A stretch of 64,000 nucleotides of DNA. Origin: Nitratireductor aquimarinus. GTDB taxonomy: Bacteria; Pseudomonadota; Alphaproteobacteria; Rhizobiales; Rhizobiaceae. Position numbers and translations under genes: made by a program. Positions 43,270 to 52,377 of the stretch are shown here, in pieces. Position 1 is the first letter of the stretch. Every line of letters begins with the position of its first letter. The DNA lies in NCBI RefSeq assembly GCF_017255295.1, contig NZ_JAFKDE010000003.1, forward strand, positions 434,001 through 498,000. Direction: 5' to 3'. Below the pieces are notes generated by a model that was given only the letters and a program-made list of their open reading frames with translations, was not told the DNA's origin and searched no databases.

Positions 43270-44138
43270 GCCAGGACGCAAGCATGCCCCCCGCACCGCC
43301 GCAGAACCATTTCCTGCAAATGGCGCTCGCCAACCGTTCCTTCATGATCGGCCTTTTCATAACGCTGATCATCACCGGAATGGCGCTCCTGTCCTTTGTC
43401 TGGACGCCCTACGACATTACCCATCTGGTGGTCTCCGACCGCATGCAGGGCCTGTCATGGGCGCATCCGCTGGGCACCGACCACCTTGGCCGCGACATCC
43501 TTTCCATGATCATGATCGGCGCGCGCAACTCCATCGCCGTGGCCATTGTCGCCGTTGGCATCGGCATGGGCGTCGGCGTGCCGCTCGGCTGCTGGGCAGC
43601 CGCGCGTGGCGGCGTGGTCGATGAAGTCCTGATGCGCTTCAACGATCTGGTCTTCGCCTTCCCGGCCCTTCTCTCGGCCATCATGATCACCGCCATTTTC
43701 GGCCCCGGCGCGATCAACGCCATCATCGCCATCGGCATTTTCAACGTTCCGGTCTTTGCCCGCGTGGCGCGCGCCGGCGCGCTCTCCATCTGGCCGCGCG
43801 AGTTCATTCTGGCAGCCCGCGCCGCCGGCAAGAACAGGGTGCTCATCACCATCGAGCACATCCTGCCCAACATCGTCGCGCTGCTCCTCGTTCAGGGCAC
43901 CATCCAGTTTGCGCTTGGCATTCTGGCCGAGGCGGGCCTGTCCTATCTGGGGCTTGGCACGCAACCGCCCATGCCCTCCTGGGGGCGCATGCTGTTCGAG
44001 GCGCAGACCCGCATGATGATCGCCCCCCATCTGGCCATCTTCCCCGGCCTCGCCATCGTCATCACCGTGCTCGGTCTCAACCTGCTCGGCGACGGCCTGC
44101 GCGACCTTCTCGACCCAAGGCTGAGGCGCGAGCGATGA
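43266..44138 (+). CDS. Peptide-type ABC transporter permease (DppC-like)
   Basis: A 290-residue second permease. After an N-terminal segment it has HPLGTDHLGRDILSMIMIGARNSIAVAIVA and the coupling loop REFILAARAAGKNRVLITIEHILPNIVALLLV, both typical of DppC. It starts within the stop of the upstream permease and its own stop overlaps the ATPase start (ATGA), so the three are translationally coupled. Confidence 0.92.
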   Translation: MSQDASMPPAPPQNHFLQMALANRSFMIGLFITLIITGMALLSFVWTPYDITHLVVSDRMQGLSWAHPLGTDHLGRDILSMIMIGARNSIAVAIVAVGIGMGVGVPLGCWAAARGGVVDEVLMRFNDLVFAFPALLSAIMITAIFGPGAINAIIAIGIFNVPVFARVARAGALSIWPREFILAARAAGKNRVLITIEHILPNIVALLLVQGTIQFALGILAEAGLSYLGLGTQPPMPSWGRMLFEAQTRMMIAPHLAIFPGLAIVITVLGLNLLGDGLRDLLDPRLRRER

Positions 44139-45769
44139 GCCTGCTTGAAATAGAAAACCTGTCCCTTTCCATCGCCGGCCACCCGGTTCTGAAGGATGTC
44201 GACCTTCAGATCGCTCCCGGCGAAGTGCTCGGCGTCGTCGGCGAATCCGGTTCCGGCAAATCCATGAGCGCCCTCACCGTGATGCAGCTCCTGCCGGAGC
44301 TCACCCGCGCTCAAGGCCGCGTCACCTTTGACGGGATCGACATTCTCGCCGCCCCCGAAGAGGCCATGTGCCGCCTTCGCGGCGATGATCTCGGCATGGT
44401 CTTTCAGGAGCCCATGACCGCGCTCAACCCGGTCAAGACCATCGGCGAACAGGTGGCCGAGGGCATTCGCTGGCACACCGGCGCCAACCGTCCGGACGCC
44501 GAAGCGCGCGCCCGCGCCATTCTCGACCGTGTCGGCCTGCCCGAGAGCAAGTTTCCGCTCTCGCGCTTTCCTCACGAGCTTTCCGGCGGCCAGCGCCAGC
44601 GCGTCGTCATCGCCATCGCCTGCGCGCTCAAGCCCAAGCTCCTGATCGCCGACGAGCCCACCACCGCGCTCGATGTCGTGCTTCAGGCGCAGATCCTCGA
44701 TCTGCTGCGCGACCTGGTGGAAGAAAACCGCATGGGCCTCATGCTCATCTCGCACGATCTGGCCGTCGTCGCCGACATGGCCGACCGTGTGACCGTCATG
44801 CGCCATGGCGTGGTGATGGAAAGCGGCCCCACGGCCACCGTTCTGCGCGAGCAGAAACACCCCTACACCCGCCAGCTCGCCGAGGCCTCCACCCATGTGC
44901 CGGCCCGCGCCCGCCCGCAGGAAGAGGCCGGGAAGGAGGAGCAGACGCCCCTCCTCAGCGTCTCCAGCGTCACGCGCGACTATCCCGGTCGCCGCAAGGG
45001 GCTTTTCTCCAAGCCGGAACCCTTCCGCGCCGTCGACAATGTCAGTTTTTCGCTGGTTCCCGGCCATGCGGTTGCGCTGGTGGGACGTTCAGGGTGCGGA
45101 AAGTCGACGCTTGCCCGCATGATCCTTGCGCTCGATCGTCCCACATCCGGCGAAATCCGCCTCGACGGCGAAGCGCTTGGCGGCAAGAGCGAACATGAAC
45201 TGCGCCACGCCCGGCGCAACATGCAGGTGGTCTTTCAGGACCCCTATGGCTCGTTCAATCCGCGCCATCAGGTGGAGCGGCTGGTGGCCGAGCCCCTGCA
45301 TCTGCTCGACACGAAACCGTCCGTCACCGAACGCCGCGAGCGTGTCGCCGAAGCGCTCGAATCCGTCGGCCTCAAGGCCAGCGACATGCAGAAATACCCG
45401 CATGAGTTTTCCGGTGGCCAGCGCCAGCGCGTATCCATTGCCCGCGCCATCATCACCCGTCCGAAGCTGATCGTGGCCGACGAGCCTGTCTCCGCTCTTG
45501 ACGTGTCGATCCGCGCGCAGATCCTCGACCTGTTCGCCGATCTGAACCAGCGGCTCGATCTCACCTATCTCTTCATCACCCATGATCTGACGGTGGCGCG
45601 CGCCATCACAGACGAAGTCATGGTCATGCATGACGGGCGCATCGTGGAAAGCGGCCCCACCGCCGCCGTTCTGGAAAACCCGGAATCGGAAGCGGCAAAG
45701 GCGCTCGTCGCCGCCGCGCCCGATCTGGAACGCGCCATCGCGGCACGGCTCGCCCGGGAGAAGGCCTGA
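44135..45769 (+). CDS. Fused dual ATP-binding protein of the peptide-type ABC transporter
   Basis: A 544-residue protein that joins DppD-like and DppF-like ATPases. First half: Walker A GESGSGKS, signature [14 protein letters not shown] and Walker [13 protein letters not shown]. Second half: [23 protein letters not shown] and [12 protein letters not shown]. The linker is around residues 255-275 ([16 protein letters not shown]). Separate genes are common in enterics; the fused form is frequent in rhizobia. It energises the two permeases upstream and ends the operon. Confidence 0.92.
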   Translation: MSLLEIENLSLSIAGHPVLKDVDLQIAPGEVLGVVGESGSGKSMSALTVMQLLPELTRAQGRVTFDGIDILAAPEEAMCRLRGDDLGMVFQEPMTALNPVKTIGEQVAEGIRWHTGANRPDAEARARAILDRVGLPESKFPLSRFPHELSGGQRQRVVIAIACALKPKLLIADEPTTALDVVLQAQILDLLRDLVEENRMGLMLISHDLAVVADMADRVTVMRHGVVMESGPTATVLREQKHPYTRQLAEASTHVPARARPQEEAGKEEQTPLLSVSSVTRDYPGRRKGLFSKPEPFRAVDNVSFSLVPGHAVALVGRSGCGKSTLARMILALDRPTSGEIRLDGEALGGKSEHELRHARRNMQVVFQDPYGSFNPRHQVERLVAEPLHLLDTKPSVTERRERVAEALESVGLKASDMQKYPHEFSGGQRQRVSIARAIITRPKLIVADEPVSALDVSIRAQILDLFADLNQRLDLTYLFITHDLTVARAITDEVMVMHDGRIVESGPTAAVLENPESEAAKALVAAAPDLERAIAARLAREKA

Positions 45770-45898
45770 GCCCGGTCATAACGCCAGACCGACGGCATTG
45801 CGCAAGCGCCCGCCCCGGTCTGGCGTCACATCATCAAACATCAGAGGATTCTCTCTGCCGGCCACATTTTGACCGATCCGAAACCGCATCCGGTTTGA

Positions 45899-46555
45899 AT
45901 GAAAAAGATTCTGAAAACAGCCTCTACCCTCATCCTTGCCATTTTCGCCGCCGCGCTTGCCTATGGGGGATGGGGCTATCTCGATGCAATCAAGGATGCC
46001 GATGCCCTGAAACTGCGGGCAGATGCGCTCATCGCCGAGAACCGCGGCGGGCAGTCGCTTGGAGACGCCCGGTTGCAGCAGTTGCTGCAGGTGCAGGATC
46101 CAAACTTCCAGGGCCATTCCGGTGTCGACATGATCACCCCCGGCGCAGGCGTCACGACCATCACCCAGTCAGCCGCCAAACGCCTGGCTTTTGAGGCGTT
46201 CAAACCCGGCATCGGAAAAATCCGCCAGACCGGCTATGCCCTTGGGCTGGAAAGCGAACTCACCAAAGAGCAGATCCTCGCGCTCTGGCTCGACACGCTG
46301 GAGATGGGCAAAGGTCCCGATGGCTGGGTCACCGGCTTTCACCGTGCAAGCGAAAAAGTTTTCGGCAAAGCGCCCACAGACCTTCAGGAAACCGAGTTCC
46401 TGAGCCTCGTGGCCGTTCTGATTGCGCCTGCAAAATACCGGCTTGGCACGGACGATCCGGCCCTTGCCGAACGCGTAGAGCGCATCGCACGTCTTGTTTC
46501 AGGATCGTGCAGCCCGCTGGACAATGGGGACGTCTGGCTGGAGGGATGCCGTTGA
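45899..46555 (+). CDS. GT51 (peptidoglycan transglycosylase)-like protein, catalytic Glu to Gln
   Basis: A 218-residue protein with an N-terminal signal anchor (STLILAIFAAALAYGGWGY) and a shortened GT51 transglycosylase domain. GVTTITQSAAKRLAF corresponds to GGSTITQQLAKNL, and LTKEQILALWLDTLEMG to the sKeEILElYLN block. The catalytic glutamate of EDxxF is Gln here (VQDPNF, Q66), and the second catalytic Glu of KIKEA is also Gln (KIRQT, Q110). If active-site numbering holds, it cannot polymerise lipid II in the normal way and may be a regulatory pseudoenzyme. It has no transpeptidase domain. It is alone between an ABC operon and a convergent TerB-like gene. Confidence 0.8.
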   Translation: MKKILKTASTLILAIFAAALAYGGWGYLDAIKDADALKLRADALIAENRGGQSLGDARLQQLLQVQDPNFQGHSGVDMITPGAGVTTITQSAAKRLAFEAFKPGIGKIRQTGYALGLESELTKEQILALWLDTLEMGKGPDGWVTGFHRASEKVFGKAPTDLQETEFLSLVAVLIAPAKYRLGTDDPALAERVERIARLVSGSCSPLDNGDVWLEGCR

Positions 46556-46571
46556 GCCTCGGAGCCGCGCT

Positions 46572-47024
46572 CTAGCCCGACAGATGCGCCACTTCATCTG
46601 CGCCGAGCCCCAGTACATCGCACACCCGCGCCGTCAGCCGGTCAGCGCGGGGACCAAGCTCCGCGTCGCGCGCGGCCAGATCAAACAGTGTCTCGGCAAG
46701 GATCAGCCGCCGCTCGTGGCTGGTCTGGCGCAGGTTCGCGCGCGCCTGCATCACTTCGGCCTCCGTCGCCAGCGCCGAAAGCGCGGCGACAAGCTCTGCA
46801 ATCTCGTCTTCGGATAAAGCAAGCGCGCCAGCGGCGACGCGGCCAAGGAGCGTCTTCTCACGCTCCCCCAGCGGCTCGTCGGTCAGTGCCAGCCGTAAGA
46901 GCAGCAGCACGTCGCCGGCCATGGCGTTCAAAGCGGCTGACATCTCATGGCCCTCCGCCCCTGAGCCGGAGTTTGGCCCGGACTCTGGCCCGGCATCTGG
47001 CCCGGAATCTGGCGAAGTAAACAT
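46572..47024 (-). CDS. TerB-like helical protein
   Basis: A 150-residue protein. The first 25 residues are a Ser-Gly-Pro repeat tail (SPDSGPDAGPESGPNSGSG), then an acidic, helical domain with LLLLRLALTDEPLGEREKTLLGRVAAGALALSEDEIAELVAAL that resembles the TerB tellurite-resistance-like fold. The start at 47024 follows GGGAG. No metal residues were identified. Function unknown; TerB-like proteins often act in stress signalling at the membrane. It is convergent with the GT51-like gene, 16 bp apart. Confidence 0.7.
   Translation of the reverse strand: MFTSPDSGPDAGPESGPNSGSGAEGHEMSAALNAMAGDVLLLLRLALTDEPLGEREKTLLGRVAAGALALSEDEIAELVAALSALATEAEVMQARANLRQTSHERRLILAETLFDLAARDAELGPRADRLTARVCDVLGLGADEVAHLSG
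46972..47013. repeat. 12-bp tandem repeat within the TerB-like gene
   Basis: Three full units of TCTGGCCCGGMA (12 bp; the first begins TTT) followed by a partial unit, in frame, encode the Gly-Pro-Asp/Glu repeats of the N-terminal tail. A 12-bp unit keeps the frame, so copy number could vary without breaking the gene. Confidence 0.8.
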
Positions 47025-47294
47025 GGCTTGCTCCCGGTCTCTCTGTTCCTGACCACAATACGGTGCCACTGCCCAACTGGATCACCGGGCCGGGCATCGC
47101 GCCATAACGCAACCGCCACGAAAGTGCTCAAACACAACACTTCCGGTGAGGGTCGACACGCATCGTCGTCAAGGCCGTTCCTTCATTGATTGCGCCACAG
47201 CGCAAAGCTTCCTGTACAACTGCCGAAACCGCCTTGCGGAGCGCATCCGGTTGTGATGCAAGAAGCCATCCTTATCGCTGGCTACTCCGTGAAC

Positions 47295-48080
47295 ATGTTT
47301 GAAGCAAGTCTCGAGATTCTCCTCCTTCTGACCCTGGCAGCCTTTTTTGCCGGCTTTATGGATGCAATCGCCGGTGGCGGCGGTCTCGTCACCATACCCA
47401 CCCTGCTTCTGGCCGGCTTTCCACCGGTGCTTGCACTCGGCACCAACAAGCTGCAGGGCATGTTCGGCAGCGGAGCCGCAGCATACGCCTATGCCAAGGC
47501 GGGGCATGTGCGCATTTCCGACCAGATATGGCCCGCGATCTTCTCGTTTCTGGCCTCGATAGCCGGCGCGCTGGTGGCAACGATCCTGCCGGCCGATCTC
47601 CTGCGCGGCATGCTTCCCGTGCTCCTGATCGCGGTCGCGCTTTATTTCGCGTTTAAACCCAATTTGAACGACATCGACCGCGCGCAGCGCATCACGCCCT
47701 TCGTTTTCGGCTTAACCGTCGCGCCTTTTCTCGGCTTCTACGACGGCGCATTCGGCCCCGGCACGGGCTCCTTCTTCATGCTCGCCTTTGTGGGCCTCGC
47801 CGGTCAGGGCCTGCTCAAGGCCACAGCGCACACCAAGTTTCTGAACTTCGCGTCCAATGTCGGTGGCTTCGCAGCCTTCGCCATGGTCGGCGCCATCGCG
47901 TGGAAGGTCGGGCTGATGATGGGACTGGCGCAGATCGCCGGCGCGCGCATCGGTGCAGCCTTCGCCATGAAGAAGGGTTCTCGCGTCATCAAGCCGCTTC
48001 TGGTGATCACCTGTCTGGCGCTTGCGGTTCGTCTCCTGATGGATCCCGAGAACCCGCTGCTGCGGTCTATTGGCCTATAA
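47295..48080 (+). CDS. TauE/SafE-family membrane permease
   Basis: A 261-residue membrane protein with about eight hydrophobic segments. FFAGFMDAIAGGGGLVTIPTLLLAGFPPVLALGTNKLQGMFGSGAA is the family N-terminal block, and APFLGFYDGAFGPGTGSFFMLAFV is the repeated second-half block. Such permeases export or import sulfite, sulfoacetate or other organosulfonates. The start at 47295 (MFEASLEIL) gives the family length; an earlier ATG at 47256 is possible. The 270 bp before it contain no other gene. Confidence 0.88.
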   Translation: MFEASLEILLLLTLAAFFAGFMDAIAGGGGLVTIPTLLLAGFPPVLALGTNKLQGMFGSGAAAYAYAKAGHVRISDQIWPAIFSFLASIAGALVATILPADLLRGMLPVLLIAVALYFAFKPNLNDIDRAQRITPFVFGLTVAPFLGFYDGAFGPGTGSFFMLAFVGLAGQGLLKATAHTKFLNFASNVGGFAAFAMVGAIAWKVGLMMGLAQIAGARIGAAFAMKKGSRVIKPLLVITCLALAVRLLMDPENPLLRSIGL

Positions 48081-48132
48081 GCCCGATCCGGCCCTAACCT
48101 GATCCCCGCTATCATCACCATCGGGGATTCCC

Positions 48133-48303
48133 ATGACACTCAACGCACCCACAAAAGTCGTCTTTCTGCTCAGCCTGGTCATCGCGATCATCGGGGTCGT
48201 CGCAGCGTTCAATCTCCTGACCTTCGTGCCGATCCCCGCCTTCTGGATCATGACGCTGGCCTATCTTCTGATGGTCGGCGGCTCGCTTTTGAAAGGCGTA
48301 TAG
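48133..48303 (+). CDS. Small 56-residue membrane protein
   Basis: A short ORF: ATG at 48133, TAG at 48301-48303. Two hydrophobic helices are visible, KVVFLLSLVIAIIGVVAAFNLL and PAFWIMTLAYLLMVGGSLL, joined by a TFVPIP turn. A helical hairpin this regular is unlikely by chance. GGGGATTCCC precedes the start at about the right distance. I do not recognise a named family. It lies between the permease and cobQ on the plus strand and may share the permease transcript, 52 bp after its stop. Confidence 0.7.
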   Translation: MTLNAPTKVVFLLSLVIAIIGVVAAFNLLTFVPIPAFWIMTLAYLLMVGGSLLKGV

Positions 48304-48378
48304 GGAAAGACATCAGGAGCCACCGGCCTGAAGAGCAGTGTATGATAGCGTAATCGGGGTGCGTTCAGGGTCAGGACC

Positions 48379-49851
48379 CTAGCGGGCGGCAGCAAGCAGC
48401 GCGTCGCAGTCCAGATGCTCTTCAAGTTGCATGGCGATGTTATCCAGCGCCTGCTCGACCTGCGCGCGATAATTCGTTCCCCCCGTCTCGATGCCAAATT
48501 CCCTGAGGAATCGCGCCCGAAACGCGTCGGAGCCGAACAGACCGTGCAGATAGGTGCCCGTGACAAGGCCATCGCTGGATGTCGCACCGTCCGGGCGGTC
48601 GCCGATCATGGCCACCGGGCGGGCGCAATCCGCCCCTTCGGTCCGGCCGATATGGATCTCATAGCCGGACAGGGCCACGCCGTGGCGCGGAGAGAGCGCC
48701 TCCACCTCGCGCAGCGCCTTTTGCGGCTGCATCACCGTCTCCACATCGAGCAGCCCCAGCCCCTCGAAGCGCCCGGCCTCGCCCTCGAACCCTTCCGGAT
48801 CATCGACGCTGCGGCCAAGCATCTGATAGCCCCCGCACAGGCCGACAATGCGCCCGCCGCGCGCGTGATGCGCTTTCAGATCCTCATCCCAGCCCTGCCG
48901 GCGCAGAAACGCCAGATCGCCGATGGTCGATTTCGACCCCGGCAGAACGATCAACCCCGCATCGCGCGGCAGACGCTCCCCCGGCGGCACGAACACCACC
49001 TCCACCTCCGGCTCCGCCGACAGCGGATCGAGATCGTCGAAATTGGCGATGCGTGAGAGCATCGGCACGGCAACCTTGAGCTTCGCCGGCAAATGGCTCG
49101 CCCGTCGCGCCAGCGTGACGGAATCCTCCGGCGGCAGGCGGCTTGCGTCGGCCAGCCACGGCACCACCCCGAAGGAGGGCCAGCCGGTGAACCGGCCAAT
49201 CGCGGCAATCCCGTCATCGAACAGCGAGAGGTCACCGCGAAACTTGTTCACGATGTAGCCGACGATCATGCGCCGGTCTTCCTCGCTCAGGATCAGATGC
49301 GTGCCCGCGAGTGCGGCGATCACCCCGCCCCGGTCGATATCGCCGACCAGCACCACTGGCACGTCCGCCTGCGTGGCAAACCCCATATTGGCGATGTCAC
49401 GGGCGCGCAGATTGATCTCGGCGGGCGAGCCTGCCCCTTCGACGATCACCAGATCGGCTTCTTTGCGCAGCCGCTCGAACGATTCGAGCACCGGCCCGAT
49501 CAGCGCGCCCTTGCTGCGCTGATAGTCGCGCGCTCGCGCCGAGCCGCGCGAGCGGCCCTGCACCACGAGCTGCGCGCCCATGTCGCTCTCCGGCTTGATC
49601 AGAACGGGGTTCATGTCCACGCTCGGCGCGACCCCGCAGGCCAACGCCTGCAGCCATTGCGCCCGGCCGATCTCGCCCATCTCGTCGCCACCGCCCGGCA
49701 TCGCGGCAATCGCGGCATTGTTCGACATGTTCTGCGGCTTGAACGGGCGCACATCGAAACCCCGCCGCTTCGCCATCCGGCAGAGCCCGGCCACCAGCAC
49801 CGACTTGCCCACATCCGAACCCGTGCCCTGCAGCATGATGGCGCGCGCCAT
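48379..49851 (-). CDS. cobQ: Cobyric acid synthase (adenosylcobyric acid)
   Basis: A 490-residue amidotransferase that amidates four side chains of adenosylcobyrinic diamide in cobalamin synthesis. The N-terminal P-loop is [21 protein letters not shown], the family block [13 protein letters not shown] follows, and the C-terminal glutaminase has the nucleophile in [11 protein letters not shown] and a late histidine in TYLHGLFG. The start at 49851 gives [11 protein letters not shown]; ATGs 6 and 18 bp upstream are alternatives. No other cob gene is in the window, so the rest of the pathway is elsewhere. Confidence 0.92.
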   Translation of the reverse strand: MARAIMLQGTGSDVGKSVLVAGLCRMAKRRGFDVRPFKPQNMSNNAAIAAMPGGGDEMGEIGRAQWLQALACGVAPSVDMNPVLIKPESDMGAQLVVQGRSRGSARARDYQRSKGALIGPVLESFERLRKEADLVIVEGAGSPAEINLRARDIANMGFATQADVPVVLVGDIDRGGVIAALAGTHLILSEEDRRMIVGYIVNKFRGDLSLFDDGIAAIGRFTGWPSFGVVPWLADASRLPPEDSVTLARRASHLPAKLKVAVPMLSRIANFDDLDPLSAEPEVEVVFVPPGERLPRDAGLIVLPGSKSTIGDLAFLRRQGWDEDLKAHHARGGRIVGLCGGYQMLGRSVDDPEGFEGEAGRFEGLGLLDVETVMQPQKALREVEALSPRHGVALSGYEIHIGRTEGADCARPVAMIGDRPDGATSSDGLVTGTYLHGLFGSDAFRARFLREFGIETGGTNYRAQVEQALDNIAMQLEEHLDCDALLAAAR

Positions 49852-49994
49852 GGTCATCCCCGTCTTCATCCTGTCCGCGCCCCAATCCTGTCCGCGTTTG
49901 ATGCACAGCGCCTGTGCCGCACCTCGCATTGCGCGGCCCACTCAATGCACTAAACTGATCCGACTGGGAAGATTTTCCATTTCGGGAGGACGTC

Positions 49995-51164
49995 ATGGAC
50001 GCCAATGCTTCGTCTGGCGCAGAGCAGTTCGAGCTCAACGCCGATCAGCGCGCCATTCAGGAAATGACGGAGAGCTTCGCCGCCGACCGTGTTGCCCCCA
50101 ACGCGCTCGACTGGGACCGTGACAGGCATTTCCCTGCCGATGTGGTGCGCGAGACCGGGCCGCTTGGCTTCGGCGGCATCTATGTGCGCGACGATGTGGG
50201 CGGCTCAGCGCTCGGTCGGCTCGACGCCGTGCTCATCTTCGAGGCTCTGGCCGCCGCCTGCCCCGGTTTTTCCTCCTTCATTTCCATTCACAACATGGCC
50301 GGCTGGATGATCGACACGTTCGGCAGCGAGGAGCAGCGCCAGCGCTTCCTGCCGAAACTCACCTCCATGGAGTGGCTGGCAAGCTACTGTCTCACCGAGC
50401 CCGGCTCAGGCTCCGATGCCGCAGCGCTCAAGACCAAGGCCGTCAAATCCGGCGACCACTATGTGCTGAACGGCACCAAGCAGTTCATTTCGGGTGCCGG
50501 TGAAAACGACATCTATGTCGTCATGGCCCGCACCGGCGAGGACGGCCCCAAGGGCGTTTCAACGCTGATCGTGCCCAAAGACGCGCCCGGTCTCTCCTTC
50601 GGCCCGGCCGAGTTCAAGATGGGCTGGCACATGCAGCCGACCCGTCAGGTCATCTTCGAGGATTGCAAAGTGCCCGCCGAAAACCTTCTCTCCAATGAGG
50701 GAGCAGGCTTCAGCATCGCCATGGCCGGGCTCGATGGCGGTCGCCTCAACATCGCCGCCTGCTCGCTGGGTGGCGCGCAATCGGCCCTCGACAAGGCGCT
50801 CGCCTACACGGCAGAGCGCGAGGCGTTCGGACAGGCCATCAACCGCTTTCAGGCGCTCCAGTTCAAACTCGCCGATATGGAGACCAGTCTCCAGGCCTCG
50901 CGCATGATGCTCTACACCGCCGCCGCCCGGCTGGACGCCAAGACACCGGACGCCTCCAAATGGTCGGCCATGGCCAAGCGTTTCGTCACCGATACCTGTT
51001 TCGATGTGGCCAATGACGCGCTGCAGCTTCATGGCGGCTATGGCTATCTGCACGAATATGGCGTTGAAAAACTGGTGCGCGATCTGCGCGTCCACCAGAT
51101 CCTTGAAGGCACCAACGAGATCATGCGCCTGATCATCGCAAGACAGTTGGTCGGTCGCTCCTGA
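49995..51164 (+). CDS. Isobutyryl-CoA dehydrogenase-type acyl-CoA dehydrogenase
   Basis: A 389-residue FAD acyl-CoA dehydrogenase. YCLTEPGSGSDAAALKTKA is the first signature and LQLHGGYGYLHEYGVEKLVRDLRVHQILEGTNEIMRL the second, which contains the likely catalytic glutamate in EGTNE. It is followed 50 bp later by mmsB, which places it in valine catabolism: isobutyryl-CoA to methacrylyl-CoA. The start is preceded by TCGGGAGGA. Short-branched-chain or glutaryl-CoA specificity cannot be excluded from sequence. Confidence 0.88.
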   Translation: MDANASSGAEQFELNADQRAIQEMTESFAADRVAPNALDWDRDRHFPADVVRETGPLGFGGIYVRDDVGGSALGRLDAVLIFEALAAACPGFSSFISIHNMAGWMIDTFGSEEQRQRFLPKLTSMEWLASYCLTEPGSGSDAAALKTKAVKSGDHYVLNGTKQFISGAGENDIYVVMARTGEDGPKGVSTLIVPKDAPGLSFGPAEFKMGWHMQPTRQVIFEDCKVPAENLLSNEGAGFSIAMAGLDGGRLNIAACSLGGAQSALDKALAYTAEREAFGQAINRFQALQFKLADMETSLQASRMMLYTAAARLDAKTPDASKWSAMAKRFVTDTCFDVANDALQLHGGYGYLHEYGVEKLVRDLRVHQILEGTNEIMRLIIARQLVGRS

Positions 51165-51214
51165 CCCCAAACGAGAACACGACGCTCAGCCCGCATTTCC
51201 GGAGGAACCCCAAT

Positions 51215-52099
51215 ATGGCAACCATCGCATTCATCGGTCTCGGCAATATGGGCAACCCCATGGCCGCCAATCTGGTCAAGGCCGGGCACAGCGTTCAGGG
51301 CTTCGACCTGATCACGGAGAACCTCGAAACCGCCGCCAGCAATGGCGTCACCGTCATGGCCAGCGCCGAAGCGGCGGTGAAGGATGCTGCCGTGATCATC
51401 ACCATGCTGCCGGCGGGAAAGCATGTGCTCTCCGTCTATGCCGACATCGCCCCGAAAGCCGCCCGTGGCGCGCTCTTCATCGATTCCTCCACCATCGACG
51501 TGGAGTCGGCCAGAAAAGCCCACGCCATCGCCGCCGAAAACAATCTTCTCTCCATCGATGCGCCGGTCTCCGGCGGTGTGGGCGGCGCGGAAGCGGGCAC
51601 CCTCACCTTCATGGCCGGCGGCTCTGCCGACGCCTTCGCAAAGGCCAGCCCCATTCTGGAGCCGATGGCCGGCCGCGTCGTGCACTGCGGCGAAGGTGGT
51701 GCGGGCCAGGCCGCCAAGATCTGCAACAACATGATCCTCGGCATTTCCATGATCGGCGTCAGCGAGGCCTTCGTGCTGGCCGAAAAGCTCGGGCTCTCCC
51801 ATCAGGCGCTGTTCGACGTGGCGTCCACCTCGTCCGGCCAGTGCTGGTCGCTGACGAGCTATTGCCCGGTGCCCGGCCCCGTGCCCGCCTCACCCGCAAA
51901 CCGCGACTACAAGCCCGGTTTCGCCGCAGGCCTCATGCTCAAGGATCTGCGCCTTGCACAGGAAGCCGCGCAGGGCGCCGGCGCAGTTACGCCGCTCGGT
52001 GCGGAAGCCACCCAGCTCTACGCACTTTTCAACGCCATGGGCCACGAAGGCACGGATTTTTCAGGCATCGTGAATTTCCTGCGCGGCAAGGAAAGCTGA
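51215..52099 (+). CDS. mmsB: 3-hydroxyisobutyrate dehydrogenase
   Basis: A 294-residue beta-hydroxyacid dehydrogenase that oxidises 3-hydroxyisobutyrate to methylmalonate semialdehyde. The Rossmann motif is FIGLGNMGNPMAANLVKAGH, the substrate-binding block DAPVSGGVGGAEAGTLTFMAGG, and the catalytic lysine lies in GAGQAAKICNNM. It forms a valine-degradation pair with the acyl-CoA dehydrogenase upstream. The start follows CCGGAGGA. Its stop faces a 278-bp structured intergenic region. Confidence 0.93.
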   Translation: MATIAFIGLGNMGNPMAANLVKAGHSVQGFDLITENLETAASNGVTVMASAEAAVKDAAVIITMLPAGKHVLSVYADIAPKAARGALFIDSSTIDVESARKAHAIAAENNLLSIDAPVSGGVGGAEAGTLTFMAGGSADAFAKASPILEPMAGRVVHCGEGGAGQAAKICNNMILGISMIGVSEAFVLAEKLGLSHQALFDVASTSSGQCWSLTSYCPVPGPVPASPANRDYKPGFAAGLMLKDLRLAQEAAQGAGAVTPLGAEATQLYALFNAMGHEGTDFSGIVNFLRGKES

Positions 52100-52145
52100 A
52101 AAAAAATAGTCTGCCGGCAAAAAAGATGCGTTTTTATACTTCCCG

Positions 52146-52332
52146 CTAACCTCCCGGTAACCATGAGGGGCTAGAAATGACGTCGAGGCGGATTTGAAGC
52201 CTCCCCGACGCCGGAACAGGTCTCGCGTACCGGTACGGGAAGTTTTCGCAGCGTAGCGTATTTGCGAAGACAGCGTATTCGAGTAGCAAAAAACCGCGTC
52301 TCTTCCCGCCCGAAGAAACGCGGTTTTTTTTT
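52146..52332 (+). ncRNA. Candidate small RNA in the mmsB/aminotransferase intergenic region
   Basis: The 278 bp between two convergent genes carry a chain of structures. They are a hairpin CGTC-GAGGC...GCCTC-CCC-GACG (52181-52210), a 12-bp palindrome CGTACCGGTACG (52226-52237), a TTCGCA...TGCGAA hairpin (52245-52268) and a strong terminator with nine T residues (52288-52332). A TTATAC box at 52134-52139, with CTGCCG 17 bp upstream, could be its promoter. The CTCCCGG segment at 52151-52157 is unpaired in this sketch and pyrimidine-rich enough to pair with ribosome binding sites. The start is a guess. It could also be an extended mmsB 3' UTR. Confidence 0.45.
52288..52332. terminator. Strong bidirectional terminator
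   Basis: AAAAAACCGCGT pairs with ACGCGGTTTTTT and an inner TCTTC/GAAGA stem extends it. Nine T residues follow on the plus strand and a six-T run serves the minus strand. It can end mmsB or a small RNA on one side and the aminotransferase gene on the other. Confidence 0.93.
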
Positions 52333-52377
52333 GTGCTTGTGAGAACGCCGGGTGCACACACCCGGCTGCAAACCTCT

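Noticed and set aside
46972-47013. CRISPR-like repetitive sequence
   Set aside because: The unit is 12 bp, has no spacers and is in frame with a coding sequence. The other short repeats (38739, 58849) also have no spacers. No cas genes are present.
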